Notes: generated by a model not told the origin, from the letters alone. DNA of 64,000 nucleotides from Ferruginibacter paludis (GCF_030409685.1 NZ_JAUFQJ010000014.1:124001-188000); one strand, 5' to 3'; shown: positions 16,832 through 26,047, numbered from the stretch's first letter. A program made the numbers and translations.

Positions 16832-18346
16832 TCAGGCAAAAGCAATCCTGTTGTTTAATATAAACGGTTGCAACTCTTCCGCAATTTTACGGTCGTTGCT
16901 TAGCCTTGGCACTTTATTTTGTCCACCCAGCTTACCAACGCTTTTCATATAGTCGATAAAACCATTCTTTTTTACAGGTGCTATTTTTAATTGCTGTAAA
17001 ATATTACCGGCAATTAAATCATCGTAATACACATTTTTTGTGCGTAAGTTGTCATCTATTTTCCGGGCAAATGCATTTAAATCAGTTGGTGCATTTTCAA
17101 ATTCTATAAACCATTCATGATAACTTTTACCGCCATTGGCTGATATCATCGGAGCTACAGTAAATTCTGTTATATGGATGTTTTCTTCATTGGCGGCTTT
17201 CATTAACGCTGCTTCTACTTCTTCGCCAATTACATGTTCGCCAAACGCAGAAATAAAATGTTTGGTTCTGCCGGTCACCAATATGCGGTAAGGATTAGTA
17301 GAGACAAACTTAATGGTATCGCCAATATTGTATGCCCACAAACCGGCATTGTTACTGATAACAAGTGCATAGTTCTCGCCCACTTTCACATCTTTCAATG
17401 TAAGCCTGGTGGGGTTTTCATTAAAGATTTCACCTGCAGGTACAAATTCAAAAAATATTCCACTGTCAGTGTTCAGCAACAATCCTTCTGCTTCCTGCGA
17501 ATCCTGGAAAGCAAAAAAGCCTTCACTCGCAGGGTATAACTCTATGCAATCTATTTTGCGGCCAATGCTTTCGTTCAGCTTGGCTTTATAAGGTTCAAAG
17601 TTTACACCGCCCTGTACCATGACGCTAAAATTGGGGAACAGGTCGCCTATTTTTTTACCGCTTTTTTCCGCAAGCCTGTCAAAATACATTTGCATCCAAG
17701 GTGGTATGCCACTAATGAGCGTCATATTTTGTTCAATGGTTTCCTGCACAATTTTATCCAGCTTCGCCTCCCACTCTTCAATGCAGTTGGTTTCGTAATT
17801 GGGTAACTGGTTGGCACGTAAATATTTTGGTACATGATGATTTACAATACCACTTAATCTGCCTGTCGGGATGCCGCCAATGCGTTCCAGTTCAGGCGAA
17901 CCACTTAAAAAAATCATTTTACCATCGGCAAATTTTGTATTGCCAGTTTCTGACATATACATCAGCAGTGCATTTCGGGCCGTGTTGATATGGTTGGGAA
18001 TAGAATCTTTTGTTATGGGAATATATTTTATCCCGCTGGTGGTGCCACTGGTTTTGGCAAAATAGATGGGCTGCCCCTTCCACAAAATGTTGTGTTTGCC
18101 TTCTTTTATTTTTTCAATATAGGGCTTAAATTCTTCATAGTCCCTGATGGGAACCTGGCGGACAAAATCTTCGTGCGTTTTTATGTCGGCAAAGCCGTGT
18201 TCTTTTCCGAATACGGTTTTGGAGGCTGTTTTGACAAGGTCGTTAAAGATGGATTGCTGATCGTCTACAGCCGTTTCCATACTTTTTTTTATTTGCTTAT
18301 TTATATAACCAGCAAATGGCTTTGCAAGAAAAGATTTTATTTTCAT
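16832..18346 (-). CDS. GH3-family acyl-acid amido synthetase-like protein
   Basis: A 504-aa protein of the GH3 family, adenylating enzymes first known in plants for conjugating auxin or jasmonate to amino acids. Recognisable parts are YFAKTSGTTSGIKYIPIT (adenylate phosphate loop), YPASEGFFAFQ (second adenylate motif) and VTGRTKHFISAFGEHVIGEEVE (hinge and C-terminal domain start). Bacterial members are widespread in Bacteroidota with unproven substrates. It stands alone on the minus strand between the DUF4258 gene and the arginine operon, with about 62 bp to the former. No signal peptide; cytoplasmic. Confidence 0.9.
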   Translation of the reverse strand: MKIKSFLAKPFAGYINKQIKKSMETAVDDQQSIFNDLVKTASKTVFGKEHGFADIKTHEDFVRQVPIRDYEEFKPYIEKIKEGKHNILWKGQPIYFAKTSGTTSGIKYIPITKDSIPNHINTARNALLMYMSETGNTKFADGKMIFLSGSPELERIGGIPTGRLSGIVNHHVPKYLRANQLPNYETNCIEEWEAKLDKIVQETIEQNMTLISGIPPWMQMYFDRLAEKSGKKIGDLFPNFSVMVQGGVNFEPYKAKLNESIGRKIDCIELYPASEGFFAFQDSQEAEGLLLNTDSGIFFEFVPAGEIFNENPTRLTLKDVKVGENYALVISNNAGLWAYNIGDTIKFVSTNPYRILVTGRTKHFISAFGEHVIGEEVEAALMKAANEENIHITEFTVAPMISANGGKSYHEWFIEFENAPTDLNAFARKIDDNLRTKNVYYDDLIAGNILQQLKIAPVKKNGFIDYMKSVGKLGGQNKVPRLSNDRKIAEELQPFILNNRIAFA

Positions 18347-18408
18347 GATATCCTCAATCGTTAAAGCACAAACTTACACAGTTTTATGCATGCTAAATGT
18401 GAAAAAAT

Positions 18409-18834
18409 CTATTTACAATTACAAGGCCATTCCGTATCAAGGTCTATGCAAGTTACTACTTCTACCGTATTATTTTCCCTGGGAGCAAAAACTATGCGAA
18501 CATGTTGTTTATCGTGCGTGATGCCCTCCAGCGGGTAGGTTTTTCCCCTTGGGTCTTCTTCAATTTTGTTAACGTTTACTGTGCCCGTGGCTAATATTTC
18601 CTTTACTTCACTCTCATCAATATGCCTGCAATCCATGCGGCAATGGGCATGTTTGCTATAGATGATCCGTTGTGCATTCCTGTTAAAATCGTCAACGGGT
18701 TTTATGGCCGGAACAGTTATTTCTGTATTGTTATTTTTTAGTTTGGGGTAACTGCTGGCCTGGTGCGTTTTAACCCACCAAAGTAAAAATCCAGCGGCCA
18801 GCAAAACAAAATAAGGAAGGTATTTTTTAAACAT
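18409..18834 (-). CDS. membrane-anchored DUF4258 protein
   Basis: A 141-aa protein beginning with a membrane helix (YLPYFVLLAAGFLLWWV) and a short linker. The C-terminal ~85 residues match the DUF4258 pattern: IIYSKHAHCRMDCRHIDESEV, then GKTYPLEGITHDKQHVRIVFAP and a cysteine pair at the extreme end. DUF4258 is related in fold to small toxin-like or RNase-like domains, but no function is assigned. The anchored, cysteine-bearing form suggests a periplasmic or membrane-facing domain. It is divergent from mtaB across a GC-rich repeat. Confidence 0.75.
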   Translation of the reverse strand: MFKKYLPYFVLLAAGFLLWWVKTHQASSYPKLKNNNTEITVPAIKPVDDFNRNAQRIIYSKHAHCRMDCRHIDESEVKEILATGTVNVNKIEEDPRGKTYPLEGITHDKQHVRIVFAPRENNTVEVVTCIDLDTEWPCNCK

Positions 18835-18914
18835 GCCGCAATTTACTCACTAACGGTTACATAGTTTACTCTTGCATCAAAGTTTACACCTTTTTGAACT
18901 TGTGTAAACTTTGC

Positions 18915-19040
18915 AGGAGGTCGCGTTAGGGATTGCAGCGGAAAGCCCGGAGAAGGCCTGGTACGCCCGCCCTGTGCCGGACTTGTATCCGCCGCGGCGG
19001 ACCCGCCGCGGCGGACCGGCCCGCCGAAGCGGAAACGCCC
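18915..19040. repeat. GC-rich palindromic intergenic element (REP-like)
   Basis: A 126-bp island, strikingly GC-rich against AT-rich surroundings, between two divergent genes. It contains two back-to-back identical 14-bp units, CCGCCGCGGCGGAC, at 18989-19002 and 19003-19016; each unit holds a perfect 12-bp palindrome. The left part reads GTTAGGGATTGCAGCGG. The composition and palindromes suggest a dispersed repetitive element, not coding sequence, although frames stay open on both strands. Confidence 0.6.
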
Positions 19041-19085
19041 AAACCAATTTAAACGACCTGACTTATGCAATAAAACATCCTGTTG

Positions 19086-19093
19086 TATCTTTG
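19086..19093 (+). promoter_or_regulatory. Bacteroidota -7 promoter box of mtaB
   Basis: TATCTTTG fits the TAnnTTTG consensus exactly and ends 6 bp before the mtaB ATG. Transcription would therefore start at or next to the start codon. Confidence 0.5.
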
Positions 19094-19099
19094 CAGTGT

Positions 19100-20368
19100 A
19101 TGAATAAAACAGTGGCGCTACATACGCTTGGCTGCAAGCTAAATTTTTCAGAAACATCTTCTATAGGGCGGTTACTGGAAAACGATGGTTTTGTAAAAAA
19201 AGACTTTACGGAAATTGCTGATGTGTACGTAATCAATACCTGTTCAGTTACTGATAATGCAGACAAGGAATGCCGGTTACTGGTGCGCCGTATACAAAAA
19301 AAAGCACCGGAAGCCACCGTAGTGATTACAGGTTGCTATGCCCAGCTAAAGCCCGTTGAAATAGCAGCCATACCCGGTGTTGACCTTGTATTGGGTGCTG
19401 CAGAAAAATTTAATATTTCGCAGCATTTAAAAGATTTTACCAAAGGCGACAGTACTAAAATATGCAGCTGCGATATTGCTGATGTAAATGAGTTTACGGC
19501 GGCACATTCCATTAATGACCGTACCCGTATTTTTTTAAAAGTACAGGATGGCTGCGACTACAATTGTTCTTTTTGTACCATCCCGATGGCGAGGGGCAAA
19601 AGCAGGAGCAACCCGATCAATAACGTGGTAACAGAAGTTAAAGCCATTGCTGCAAAAGGTGCCAAAGAAATTGTTTTAACTGGTATTAACCTGGGCGATT
19701 TTGGCAAGGGTAGTTTTGTTGGAAAAAAGAAAGAAGAAAGTTTTTTTGAGCTGATACAGGAACTGGATACCATTGAAGGCATTGAACGTTACCGAATCTC
19801 TTCTATCGAACCCAATTTATTGACCAACGAGATTATTGAATTTGTGAGCAACAGTAAAAGATTCATGCCGCATTTTCATATTCCCCTGCAAAGTGGCAGT
19901 AATAAAATACTTGGGCTGATGCGCCGCCGTTATAAAAAAGAATTATATGCGGAACGTGTTGGCCTGATAAAGGCACTGATGCCGCATTGTGCCATTGGGG
20001 TGGATGTAATTGTGGGCTTTCCCGGCGAAACAAATGCAGACTTTAAAGAAACGGTCGACTTTTTGATAGATCTTGATATTAGCTATTTGCATGTATTTAC
20101 TTACTCGGAAAGGGCCAATACTTTAGCAATGGATATGCAACAAGTAGTACCTGTTTTCGTTCGTAACGAAAGAAACAAACAGCTGCGTAACCTCAGTTAC
20201 CGCAAGCTGCAGCATTTTACCAATCAGCACATTGGGGAAACAAGAAAAGTGCTGTTTGAAAACCCTGATAAAAATGGCATGGCAGAAGGCTATACGGATA
20301 ACTACATTAAAATAACTGCTCCGCATAAAAAGGAGTGGACAAACAGTATTGTGGAATGGAAAATATAA
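19100..20368 (+). CDS. mtaB: tRNA t6A37 methylthiotransferase MtaB
   Basis: A 422-aa radical-SAM enzyme of the MiaB/MtaB family, adding a methylthio group to t6A at position 37 of ANN-decoding tRNAs. The N-terminal UPF0004 domain has the cluster cysteines in LGCKLNFSE, INTCSVTD and GCYAQL. The radical-SAM motif CDYNCSFC is at residues 152-159. The start HTLGCKLNFSE matches MtaB rather than MiaB. An open frame runs 63 codons upstream, but that part translates the GC-rich repeat and is discarded. ATG 19100 lies just after the -7 box. The end overlaps the next small gene by 13 bp. Confidence 0.93.
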   Translation: MNKTVALHTLGCKLNFSETSSIGRLLENDGFVKKDFTEIADVYVINTCSVTDNADKECRLLVRRIQKKAPEATVVITGCYAQLKPVEIAAIPGVDLVLGAAEKFNISQHLKDFTKGDSTKICSCDIADVNEFTAAHSINDRTRIFLKVQDGCDYNCSFCTIPMARGKSRSNPINNVVTEVKAIAAKGAKEIVLTGINLGDFGKGSFVGKKKEESFFELIQELDTIEGIERYRISSIEPNLLTNEIIEFVSNSKRFMPHFHIPLQSGSNKILGLMRRRYKKELYAERVGLIKALMPHCAIGVDVIVGFPGETNADFKETVDFLIDLDISYLHVFTYSERANTLAMDMQQVVPVFVRNERNKQLRNLSYRKLQHFTNQHIGETRKVLFENPDKNGMAEGYTDNYIKITAPHKKEWTNSIVEWKI

Positions 20369-20670
20369 ACGACGAAAAACTCAGCAAATTCCAGGTTACC
20401 ATCCGTTTTTATATGGATGAAGAATTTATGAAACTGGTACCAACACACCGCATTTACATCAACGGACTGATTGATAAAAATATCATCGATTACTATGCTG
20501 TCAGCATGGAAACGCAACGTTCCTGGATGATCATTAATGCCGCTGATAAAAAAGAAGTACAAAACTACCTGGAGCAATCTTCTTTATACAATTACTGGAC
20601 GGTAGAAATTGATGAGTTGTTTGTGTACGATTCACAGGCTTACCGGTTGCCGGCGCTGCAATTGAATTAG
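20356..20670 (+). CDS. conserved small hypothetical protein
   Basis: A 104-aa soluble protein coupled to mtaB by a 13-bp overlap. The sequence (KFQVTIRFYMDEEFMKLVP, ISSL-free helices, then IDYYAVSMETQRSWMIINA and YNYWTVEIDELFVYD) alternates strands and helices like a ferredoxin-like alpha/beta barrel of the muconolactone isomerase/YciI type. No catalytic residues can be assigned. A GTG at 20335 in frame would add seven residues; the ATG is preferred. Function unknown. Confidence 0.65.
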   Translation: MENINDEKLSKFQVTIRFYMDEEFMKLVPTHRIYINGLIDKNIIDYYAVSMETQRSWMIINAADKKEVQNYLEQSSLYNYWTVEIDELFVYDSQAYRLPALQLN

Positions 20671-20692
20671 GCTTCAAACGCTTTATTACATC

Positions 20693-20730
20693 ATCCGTAA
20701 ATTCATAAATGAGTTTACGGATTTTATTTT
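20693..20730. terminator. bidirectional intrinsic terminator
   Basis: ATCCGTAAA (20693-20701) pairs with TTTACGGAT (20714-20722), extended inward by TCAT/ATGA, followed by TTTATTTTT. It lies between the convergent ends of the small gene after mtaB and the barrel-protein gene. Confidence 0.75.
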
Positions 20731-20764
20731 TCAGTATTGATTAAAGGCTTGCCGGGGCTCGTTC

Positions 20765-22018
20765 TCAGTAATATTTCCTGCCTCCAAATAAATATTCCAA
20801 ATACGATAGTGTAAGATTGATATTGAAATAATTTTCACTTAACTGGCTGGTAGCTGTGGTGCCTCTTCTGCCCGCTTCCAGCGATATAACATAGCCCAGC
20901 GGACTGCTTTTTGAGTTTCTTGAAAAGCCTATACTTCCACCAAAATCAGTTATCTGGTGGCCATCCATTTTCAGGTAGGAGTTACCGGCATATAAGCCCA
21001 TTTGAAAAAAGCCTTTTTCATATTCCACACCATAAGGATTTCTGGCCCTTTGTGAATGCTGAAAGCCAAGTGACAACTTATTGCTGTTTACGAGTTGGTA
21101 GCCGCTGCCGGCATATTTGAGTGAACTCCAGTTTTGTGTTTGTGCATTGACAGTATAAGTATAGACGCCCTTATTGATTAGAGCAAAGCCGGCATTGATG
21201 GTTTCGGGCAATGTAAAAAAATCATTTTTAAGTATCTCATTTTTAATCTGTGTATTGCCATCTGTAACAATCAGGGAATGTTCTGCATACAAAGACGTTT
21301 TGGGAGTATAAGTCATCCCATAGGTTGATTGCCATTTTTTACCCAGCTTTAATTTGGTCTGTAATGAAAAATTAAAATAATAATTACGTAAATAAAGATT
21401 GCTTTTGGTAACCAAATCAGATGTTAAGTCGTTGCTCAGGATATCTTCTGTTTGATTGATAGAACCAAACAATAAAGACGAGGTAACACCAATAGAAGTA
21501 TTTTTTGTAACCTTATAACCATTGGACCAATAAAATTGGTTAACACCACCCTGGCCCTGGTAGCTGGCATCTACATTCAACAATGTTCCCTGTATATTTT
21601 TACTGGTTGAAAAGTTAAAAGCTGCTGTACTAAAGGGCATCAGGCCCATGCTGCTGCCCCAGTTTTTTGTAAGCTTAGCCGCCAGGTTTACCCTGCGCAC
21701 CGCAAAATCCGTTGTTTTATTATCAGGTGCAACAACGCCCGCTCCTGTGTACACTACCTGCTTAAAACGCATAGAGGTCTCAAAGGCAAAAAAATGTTCC
21801 CGCAACTGCGTAAGCGAAGCTGCATTGCTGTTGTTAATATAACGCTCATCGCCCAACGCAACGCCTGCATTAGCCATGCCGGTATACTTGTTAAAATAGC
21901 TGGTTTCAATATCGCCGATACCCAACACAGAATAGGGCGAACTGTTATTCTGCCCCTGCGCAATTGCGGACATCATTAAACAAATTGCAATAAGACTAAC
22001 TCTTTTATTCTCTGACAT
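20765..22018 (-). CDS. outer-membrane beta-barrel protein
   Basis: A 417-aa protein with a cleavable signal peptide (VSLIAICLMMSAIAQGQ). The mature N-terminus SPYSVLGIGDI is typical of a Bacteroidota family of FadL/PorV-like barrels. The rest is alternating amphipathic strands ending in an aromatic-rich C-terminus (YLEYLFGGRKYY). The start at 22018 (MSENKRVSL) fits the signal sequence best. It follows the DUF4270 lipoprotein gene by 7 bp. These two are probably co-expressed envelope proteins. The substrate is unknown. Confidence 0.75.
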   Translation of the reverse strand: MSENKRVSLIAICLMMSAIAQGQNNSSPYSVLGIGDIETSYFNKYTGMANAGVALGDERYINNSNAASLTQLREHFFAFETSMRFKQVVYTGAGVVAPDNKTTDFAVRRVNLAAKLTKNWGSSMGLMPFSTAAFNFSTSKNIQGTLLNVDASYQGQGGVNQFYWSNGYKVTKNTSIGVTSSLLFGSINQTEDILSNDLTSDLVTKSNLYLRNYYFNFSLQTKLKLGKKWQSTYGMTYTPKTSLYAEHSLIVTDGNTQIKNEILKNDFFTLPETINAGFALINKGVYTYTVNAQTQNWSSLKYAGSGYQLVNSNKLSLGFQHSQRARNPYGVEYEKGFFQMGLYAGNSYLKMDGHQITDFGGSIGFSRNSKSSPLGYVISLEAGRRGTTATSQLSENYFNINLTLSYLEYLFGGRKYY

Positions 22019-22025
22019 TCTTTTT

Positions 22026-23363
22026 TTATTTAACAGCCGCATAATAAATTTTTACCTGGGTTTTATTGGCGCCGTTTGCAGCATTGGCAATCAGCAGCCT
22101 GTTAAAAATTACGGTGGCATTGGGCGGTAAAACCAGCAAGCCATTTTTACTACCTTCCGTATTAGGCAACTGCGCCTGCAGGTAACTGGTTACATCATAC
22201 GTATAAGCCGTGCTGGTGCCATATAAATTATCTATGTAAAGACTGCCATATTGAACAACGGCCGATGATCCAACAACTGTTGTAAGATCAATACCCAGTT
22301 GGTTTGTCTGGTCGGTAGCAGATAAGCGCAGGCTGGGTGGTAAACTGTAATAGCCTAAAAAACTATTTTGAACCGGCTTAACCTGCAGCTCCGCCTTTAC
22401 AATTTTTAAAAAATCCGGTAATTGGTATAAATCTTTGATATACGGAAAACTAATTCTTGCAACAGCTCCTGAAATGTATTGGCTATACCCAGCATTACCG
22501 GTAGCTGATGAAACCAGTTGCTTATTGGATGGTCCTAAAGTCGAAATGGCTGTACCTGACCTGTCGGCGGTAATATTATTAAACTGAAAATTAGTTTGAT
22601 TGACGCCAAAATCAATGGTGGCATTTTCAGCAAATACGCCTGGCTTTTTATAATGTAACCGCATGGTAAGACTGTCTTTAAATCCAACGATACAGTTGTT
22701 GTTGCTTCCCCCAACAAACGCCAGGCCTCTAAAATAATTTACAAACTGATCAACCGTCTGCACTTCGGTAGTTTTGTTTTGCAGTTTGTTAAAAAGATCC
22801 TGCCCTAGCGATGGAGATAATTTTATTGCCAACGTATCTCTTGTTGAAGGAGCAATGACTATTTCGCTGCTGCCAAGTACATTGTTTGAATATGGCCAGG
22901 AATTGTTGTTATAGAAACTGTACTGTGCAGCTGAAAAGCTTATTTGCTGGGTTAGCTGATGAACATCGAGATGATAGGGTACCAGTGTGTCACCATAAAA
23001 ACTTTTGTTTAATTTTAAGATCACCTCCAATGAATCAAAGACTGAACCGTTCGGAATATCGTAAGTGGTATTGGATGGTAAGCCCAGTTGAACAAAGGAC
23101 TGCGATGCAATGGTTCCGAATTTTTCATCTTTATACTTTCCCGCTAAAATAGCCTTTGTACCCGAGGTTACAAATGAATCTACATATACAGTAGACACGT
23201 TCACCGTAACCGTATCAACCAGCACAAGGTTTGTAATGGTATTGTCAATAAAACCGCTTCCAAAAGTAATATCCTGTTTTTCGCAGGAACTGATAATAAA
23301 TCCTGTAAATAAAAGGCAGGCCGGCAACAAAAAAATGGTAAAATAGCGGGGTCTTTGCTTCAT
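22026..23363 (-). CDS. DUF4270 outer-membrane lipoprotein
   Basis: A 445-aa lipoprotein. The signal FLLPACLLFTGFIISSC puts the lipidated Cys at about residue 27, followed by EKQDITFGSGFID. Later segments (TVTVNVSTVYVDSFVTSG, GKYKDEKFGTIASQSFVQL, FDSLEVILKL) are typical of DUF4270, a Bacteroidota family of unknown role often found beside barrel proteins. The start at ATG 23363 removes ten residues of upstream frame that lack signal character. It is divergent from the kelch gene and upstream of the barrel gene. Confidence 0.85.
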   Translation of the reverse strand: MKQRPRYFTIFLLPACLLFTGFIISSCEKQDITFGSGFIDNTITNLVLVDTVTVNVSTVYVDSFVTSGTKAILAGKYKDEKFGTIASQSFVQLGLPSNTTYDIPNGSVFDSLEVILKLNKSFYGDTLVPYHLDVHQLTQQISFSAAQYSFYNNNSWPYSNNVLGSSEIVIAPSTRDTLAIKLSPSLGQDLFNKLQNKTTEVQTVDQFVNYFRGLAFVGGSNNNCIVGFKDSLTMRLHYKKPGVFAENATIDFGVNQTNFQFNNITADRSGTAISTLGPSNKQLVSSATGNAGYSQYISGAVARISFPYIKDLYQLPDFLKIVKAELQVKPVQNSFLGYYSLPPSLRLSATDQTNQLGIDLTTVVGSSAVVQYGSLYIDNLYGTSTAYTYDVTSYLQAQLPNTEGSKNGLLVLPPNATVIFNRLLIANAANGANKTQVKIYYAAVK

Positions 23364-23637
23364 AATACTCAGTTCATTTTTAATTGTTGGCAATATTATT
23401 CCCTGATGGCGCTGTAGTATTGTTAATATGGATTAATAGCCGCAGATCATCTACCAACATCTTTATTGGCACTGCTTCTGGCTGCATTTTGGCAAGCAGT
23501 GCGGTTAACCGTTTGATAGTTGATTTTTATTGATTGATATACCATTTACATGGCTTTGTAGATGATTAATACCCGTAAATACTTTTTAACGATTTTAACG
23601 TTTGCTTCCGCAATACTTTCGGCAAAAATTATACAGC

Positions 23638-24657
23638 ATGTACAAACTAAAGCGGCTTACGTTATTGAGTATTTCAGGTATTTCTTTGTTGATTGGTTCC
23701 TGCACAAAAACATCCAGCACTACCACTGATACCAGTGGTAACTGGGTTAAAAGATCAGATTTTGAGGGCGTTACACGTAGTGAGGCTGTTTCATTTGTAA
23801 TTGGTGACACCGCATATATTGGTACGGGCTATGATGGTACCAACCGCCTGGGCGATCTCTGGGCATACGATCCTGCACAAAATTTTTGGCACCAGCGGGC
23901 TGATTTACCGGGTGCTGCAAGAAGTTCAGCCGTGGCGTTTGCGGCAGGTGGCAAAGGTTATGTCTGCACAGGTTACAATGGTTTAGACAGATTGAAAGAC
24001 GTTTGGCAGTACAACCCCGCAACCAACAGCTGGATACAAAAGAATGATTTTACCGGCGGGGCAAGATATGACGCAGTAGCTTTCAGTATATTGGATAAGG
24101 GTTATATTTCTACCGGCTACGATGGCAATTACCTGAAAGATTTTTGGCAGTATGATCCTGCATCAGACACCTGGACGCAACAGTTAAGTATGGGTGGATC
24201 CAAACGGTCAGGCGCGGTTGCTTTTGTATACAATAACAAAGCGTATGTATGCACCGGAAGCAATAACGGCAGTACCTCCGGCGTAAATGATTTATGGGTT
24301 TTTGATCCCACCGCAACACCTGTATGGACAGAAAAAAGAAAGATCAGCAATGTTAGTACCGATGCCTATGATGATGCTTATGCTATTATCAGAACCAATG
24401 CAGTTGCCTTTGTAATGAATGGCAAGGGGTATATCACCACAGGAGAAAATGGTGCAGTATTGGGTGACACCTGGGAGTACGATTTTACAAACGATGTATG
24501 GACTAAGAAAACTGCTTACGAAGGTGTGGCAAGAACCGGGGCTGCAGCATTTTCAGTAAATGACCGTGGTTTTGTTTTAACCGGAAGAAGCAGCAGCACT
24601 CCGTTTGATGATATTCGTGAGTTCTTTCCGTCTGACGCATACAATGCCAATGATTAA
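23638..24657 (+). CDS. kelch-repeat lipoprotein
   Basis: A 339-aa lipoprotein (signal ...ISLLIGSC, Cys at about residue 22) made almost wholly of kelch repeats of ~48 residues. Each carries a hallmark such as GYVCTGYNG, LKDVWQYNPATNSW, GYISTGYDG, LKDFWQYDPASDTW. About six blades are seen, enough for a closed beta-propeller. It probably acts as a surface or periplasmic binding module. A candidate -7 box TACTTTCG stands at 23614-23621, near the start. It is followed at 51 bp by a DUF4907 lipoprotein. Confidence 0.88.
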   Translation: MYKLKRLTLLSISGISLLIGSCTKTSSTTTDTSGNWVKRSDFEGVTRSEAVSFVIGDTAYIGTGYDGTNRLGDLWAYDPAQNFWHQRADLPGAARSSAVAFAAGGKGYVCTGYNGLDRLKDVWQYNPATNSWIQKNDFTGGARYDAVAFSILDKGYISTGYDGNYLKDFWQYDPASDTWTQQLSMGGSKRSGAVAFVYNNKAYVCTGSNNGSTSGVNDLWVFDPTATPVWTEKRKISNVSTDAYDDAYAIIRTNAVAFVMNGKGYITTGENGAVLGDTWEYDFTNDVWTKKTAYEGVARTGAAAFSVNDRGFVLTGRSSSTPFDDIREFFPSDAYNAND

Positions 24658-24708
24658 TGGAGAGAAAAATTTCAGCGTAAAAATTATTCATAGTTGTCAA
24701 GCAGTAAA

Positions 24709-25047
24709 ATGAAATCTACCTTTTTTTATATCGCAGTGTTTTGCCTTCTTAGTGCATGTTACAGTTGTCAGGATAATGCTGTGGCCGCTTTCCCTGCCAA
24801 CAGCAAAGATTTTATGCCTGTTGGATCATATGCATTTAAGACCGGCGATGGATGGGGCTATGCTATCACTGTTGACAATAAAATTTTTATAAAACAATCT
24901 ATCATACCATGCATAGCGGGCGAAAAAAGTTTTGCCTCTCAGGCCGACGCTGAAAAAGTTGCCGACCTGGTGCTTACTAAAATAAAAACACACCAGAAGC
25001 CGTCCATCTTTAAATCAGAGTTGGAAAAACTGGGAATAGCAGAATAA
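24709..25047 (+). CDS. DUF4907 lipoprotein-like protein
   Basis: A 112-aa exported protein (FFYIAVFCLLSACYSC; lipobox-like). The core GDGWGYAITVDNKIFIKQSIIPCIAGEKSFAS, followed by ADAEKVADLVLTKIK, is the DUF4907 pattern. Its function is unknown. It follows the kelch lipoprotein, a repeated association in the phylum, so the two may form one surface unit. A strong terminator lies 33 bp after the stop. Confidence 0.82.
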   Translation: MKSTFFYIAVFCLLSACYSCQDNAVAAFPANSKDFMPVGSYAFKTGDGWGYAITVDNKIFIKQSIIPCIAGEKSFASQADAEKVADLVLTKIKTHQKPSIFKSELEKLGIAE

Positions 25048-25079
25048 ATAGTGAAGAGTGATTACCGTGAGAGGATAAG

Positions 25080-25116
25080 GAACGGAGTGAAAGTGTTTCA
25101 CTCCGTTCTTTATTTT
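25080..25116. terminator. strong bidirectional intrinsic terminator
   Basis: A perfect 13-bp stem (25080-25092 with 25096-25108, GAACGGAGTGAAA/TTTCACTCCGTTC) around a 3-nt loop, followed by TTTATTTTTT. It separates the DUF4907 gene from the convergent LytTR gene. Confidence 0.85.
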
Positions 25117-25130
25117 TTACGTTAGCTATT

Positions 25131-25841
25131 TTAAGAAGCCTGGTGAATTATCTGGAACAGTGAGTTACGGTAGCTTTCGCCGATGGGAATAAATTTGTTA
25201 CCAATAACAATTTCATTTTTACTCACTACATCAATGCTGCTTAAGGAAATTACGTATGATCTGTGCACTCTTATAAAATCATGGGCAGGCAATTTACTTA
25301 CAAATGTTTTTAAATTTTGCAGCGTGATAATGGGCTTGGGTTTATCAACCAGGTATACCTGCGTATAGTCTTTCATGCCCTCACAAAAAAGAATATCATC
25401 AAATTTCACTTTATAAAACTTGTATTCAGATTTTACAAAAACAAAATCGGTGGCGGGTGTATATTCCTGTTGCGTTGGCGGATACAAAAATTCTTTTGCC
25501 CTGCTGACTGCATAATAAAACTGGTCGAATGAAACAGGTCTTTCCAGAAAACTAAATATATTGCTGCCAATGTCTGAAGCTGACAAAGCAGTTTTGGAAT
25601 CAACCACAATGATGAGCGCATTACTGGAATGGTCAGTTAAAAAGTTTTCCATTTCAGCATCTGAAATGGTGGCCATGTCACAAAAAATAATGTCGGTTGT
25701 AAATTCCTGCAGGTAATGCCGTGCCTCTCTTGCATTGATAGGCTTACAAATAAAGGATAACCATGGTACTTTTGAAACGTGTTCAAAAAGTATTTTACCA
25801 GATTGCTGGTTACCAATCAGCAGGCATTTTAGTTGAAGCAT
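25131..25841 (-). CDS. LytTR response-regulator-like protein with degenerate receiver
   Basis: A 236-aa two-domain protein. Residues about 1-115 fold like a receiver: FCDM keeps an Asp at the usual phosphorylation strand. However, the N-terminal acidic pair is absent (LLIGNQQSGK in place of a DDE-type motif), and the conserved Lys-Pro is Arg-Pro (FLERPVS). Residues about 130-236 are a LytTR DNA-binding domain (YKVKFDDILFCEGMKDYTQVYL, then HDFIRVHRSYVISLSSI). It may work without phosphorylation or bind another signal (inference). It is divergent from an intact LytS/LytTR pair across 206 bp. Confidence 0.82.
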   Translation of the reverse strand: MLQLKCLLIGNQQSGKILFEHVSKVPWLSFICKPINAREARHYLQEFTTDIIFCDMATISDAEMENFLTDHSSNALIIVVDSKTALSASDIGSNIFSFLERPVSFDQFYYAVSRAKEFLYPPTQQEYTPATDFVFVKSEYKFYKVKFDDILFCEGMKDYTQVYLVDKPKPIITLQNLKTFVSKLPAHDFIRVHRSYVISLSSIDVVSKNEIVIGNKFIPIGESYRNSLFQIIHQAS

Positions 25842-26047
25842 AATGTATATTCAGTTAAAACCAAAACTAAATCAGTAAAACTGCAAGGAAATGTGAAAAT
25901 TGCCGGGCGTAAATATTGGCCGGTTCTTTAGTACGTTTTACCTTTTTTCAAATTTACTTCAATCATTTCATTCCCTATTTTTACACAATCAATTTGATTG
26001 TTATTGTAACGTTATCGGATGAAAGACTTATTTATTAAAATTATTGA

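Noticed and set aside
18911..19099. 63-codon upstream extension of mtaB and an opposite-strand frame at 18843-19157
   Set aside because: Both translate the GC-rich palindromic repeat. The MtaB family begins at the ATG at 19100, and GC-rich DNA tends to stay open in all frames.
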